Shown: positions 5,393 to 5,701 of the stretch, one piece after another | Numbering within the stretch: position 1 is the stretch's first letter | Layout: each line of letters begins with the position of its first letter | Source of the DNA: Methanobacteriota archaeon | Lineage (GTDB): Archaea > Thermoplasmatota > Thermoplasmata > RBG-16-68-12 | Assembly (NCBI GenBank): GCA_005879045.1 | Contig: VBLV01000024.1 | Location: 1-5,701, forward strand | Length of the DNA stretch: 5,701 nucleotides | Direction of reading: 5' to 3' | Made by a program: the position numbers and the translations under genes | The notes under the pieces: generated by a model | Databases searched by the model: none | Seen by the model: only the letters and a program-made list of their open reading frames with translations | Told to the model about the DNA's origin: nothing

Positions 5393-5701
5393 AGCGGATC
5401 CTGGCGGACGTCAGCGCGTTCGGTCGACAATATCTGCGCTCCCGCGTCGGGACGTTCTTCGCCCTCGCCTTCCCCGTCATCTTGATTCTCCTGTTCGGCG
5501 CGATCTTCAGTTCGTCCGGAACCCCGAGGGTGCCGCTCGCCGTGCAAGATTTGGATTCCACCCCTGCATCCCGTGGCTTCGTTCAAGCGTTGAACAACAC
5601 GACATTGATCACGTACCAGGCGATCCCGACGAACGCGAATTTCCAGGACTACATGCGAGCGCACTCGATCAACGTCGCCCTCGAGATTCCCGCCGGCTTC
5701 C
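5389..5701 (+). CDS. ABC-2 type transporter permease, N-terminal part, cut by the right edge
   Basis: The first 104 residues are present, beginning MKRILADVSAFGRQYLRS. A short amphipathic, basic N-terminus leads into one strong membrane helix (about residues 23-41, TFFALAFPVILILLFGAIF). An extracytoplasmic domain follows: PRVPLAVQDLDSTPASRGFVQAL, then a segment ending INVALEIPAGF. This layout of one helix, then a large outside loop with a V.D.D.S..S..F element and a later ..AL.IP.GF, is typical of the ABC-2 permeases paired with DrrA/NatA-like ATPases. The start overlaps the ATPase stop by 4 nt (ATGA), so the two subunits should be made in a fixed ratio. The remaining membrane helices lie beyond the window. 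Confidence 0.92.
   Translation, partial: MKRILADVSAFGRQYLRSRVGTFFALAFPVILILLFGAIFSSSGTPRVPLAVQDLDSTPASRGFVQALNNTTLITYQAIPTNANFQDYMRAHSINVALEIPAGF

Overview
The window looks like a piece of a GC-rich archaeal chromosome, most likely a mesophilic or uncultured euryarchaeote; a Thermoplasmatota-type lineage is a guess from overall feel, not shown by the sequence. The clearest indicator is the aspartyl-tRNA synthetase, which is the short archaeal type (about 436 residues, lacking the bacterial GAD insertion) and reads almost collinearly with thermococcal AspRS. AT-rich TATA-like boxes also sit about 27 nt upstream of two minus-strand start codons, the spacing expected of leaderless archaeal transcripts.

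Layout, left to right: (1) positions 1-621, minus strand, the N-terminal part of a secreted subtilisin-family protease (signal peptide, I9 propeptide, catalytic Asp motif), running off the left edge; (2) 774-1298, minus, a RusA-family Holliday-junction resolvase; (3) 1439-1795, minus, a small tandem ACT-domain protein whose apparent start is suspect; (4) 1891-3201, minus, aspS, best read from a TTG start; (5) 3272-4288, minus, an MscS-family mechanosensitive channel; (6) 4418-5392, plus, a DrrA/NatA-type ABC transporter ATPase, overlapping by ATGA with (7) 5389-5701, plus, the N-terminus of an ABC-2 type permease that runs off the right edge. No stretch of more than about 150 bases lacks a gene, and I see no tRNA, rRNA, CRISPR array or insertion sequence.

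The genes do not form one pathway. The two ABC genes are clearly an operon encoding an exporter. They diverge from the mscS/aspS side of the window, and one AT-rich box at 4312-4319 may serve both directions. The minus-strand genes are all co-oriented but separated by 70-155 nt spacers, so they look like a row of mostly separate transcription units.

I found no convincing new multi-gene system. The points most worth a second look are the RusA-type resolvase in an archaeal chromosomal setting (archaea normally use Hjc), an apparent one-base frameshift at the 5' end of the ACT-domain gene, and the start-site and promoter architecture of aspS and mscS.
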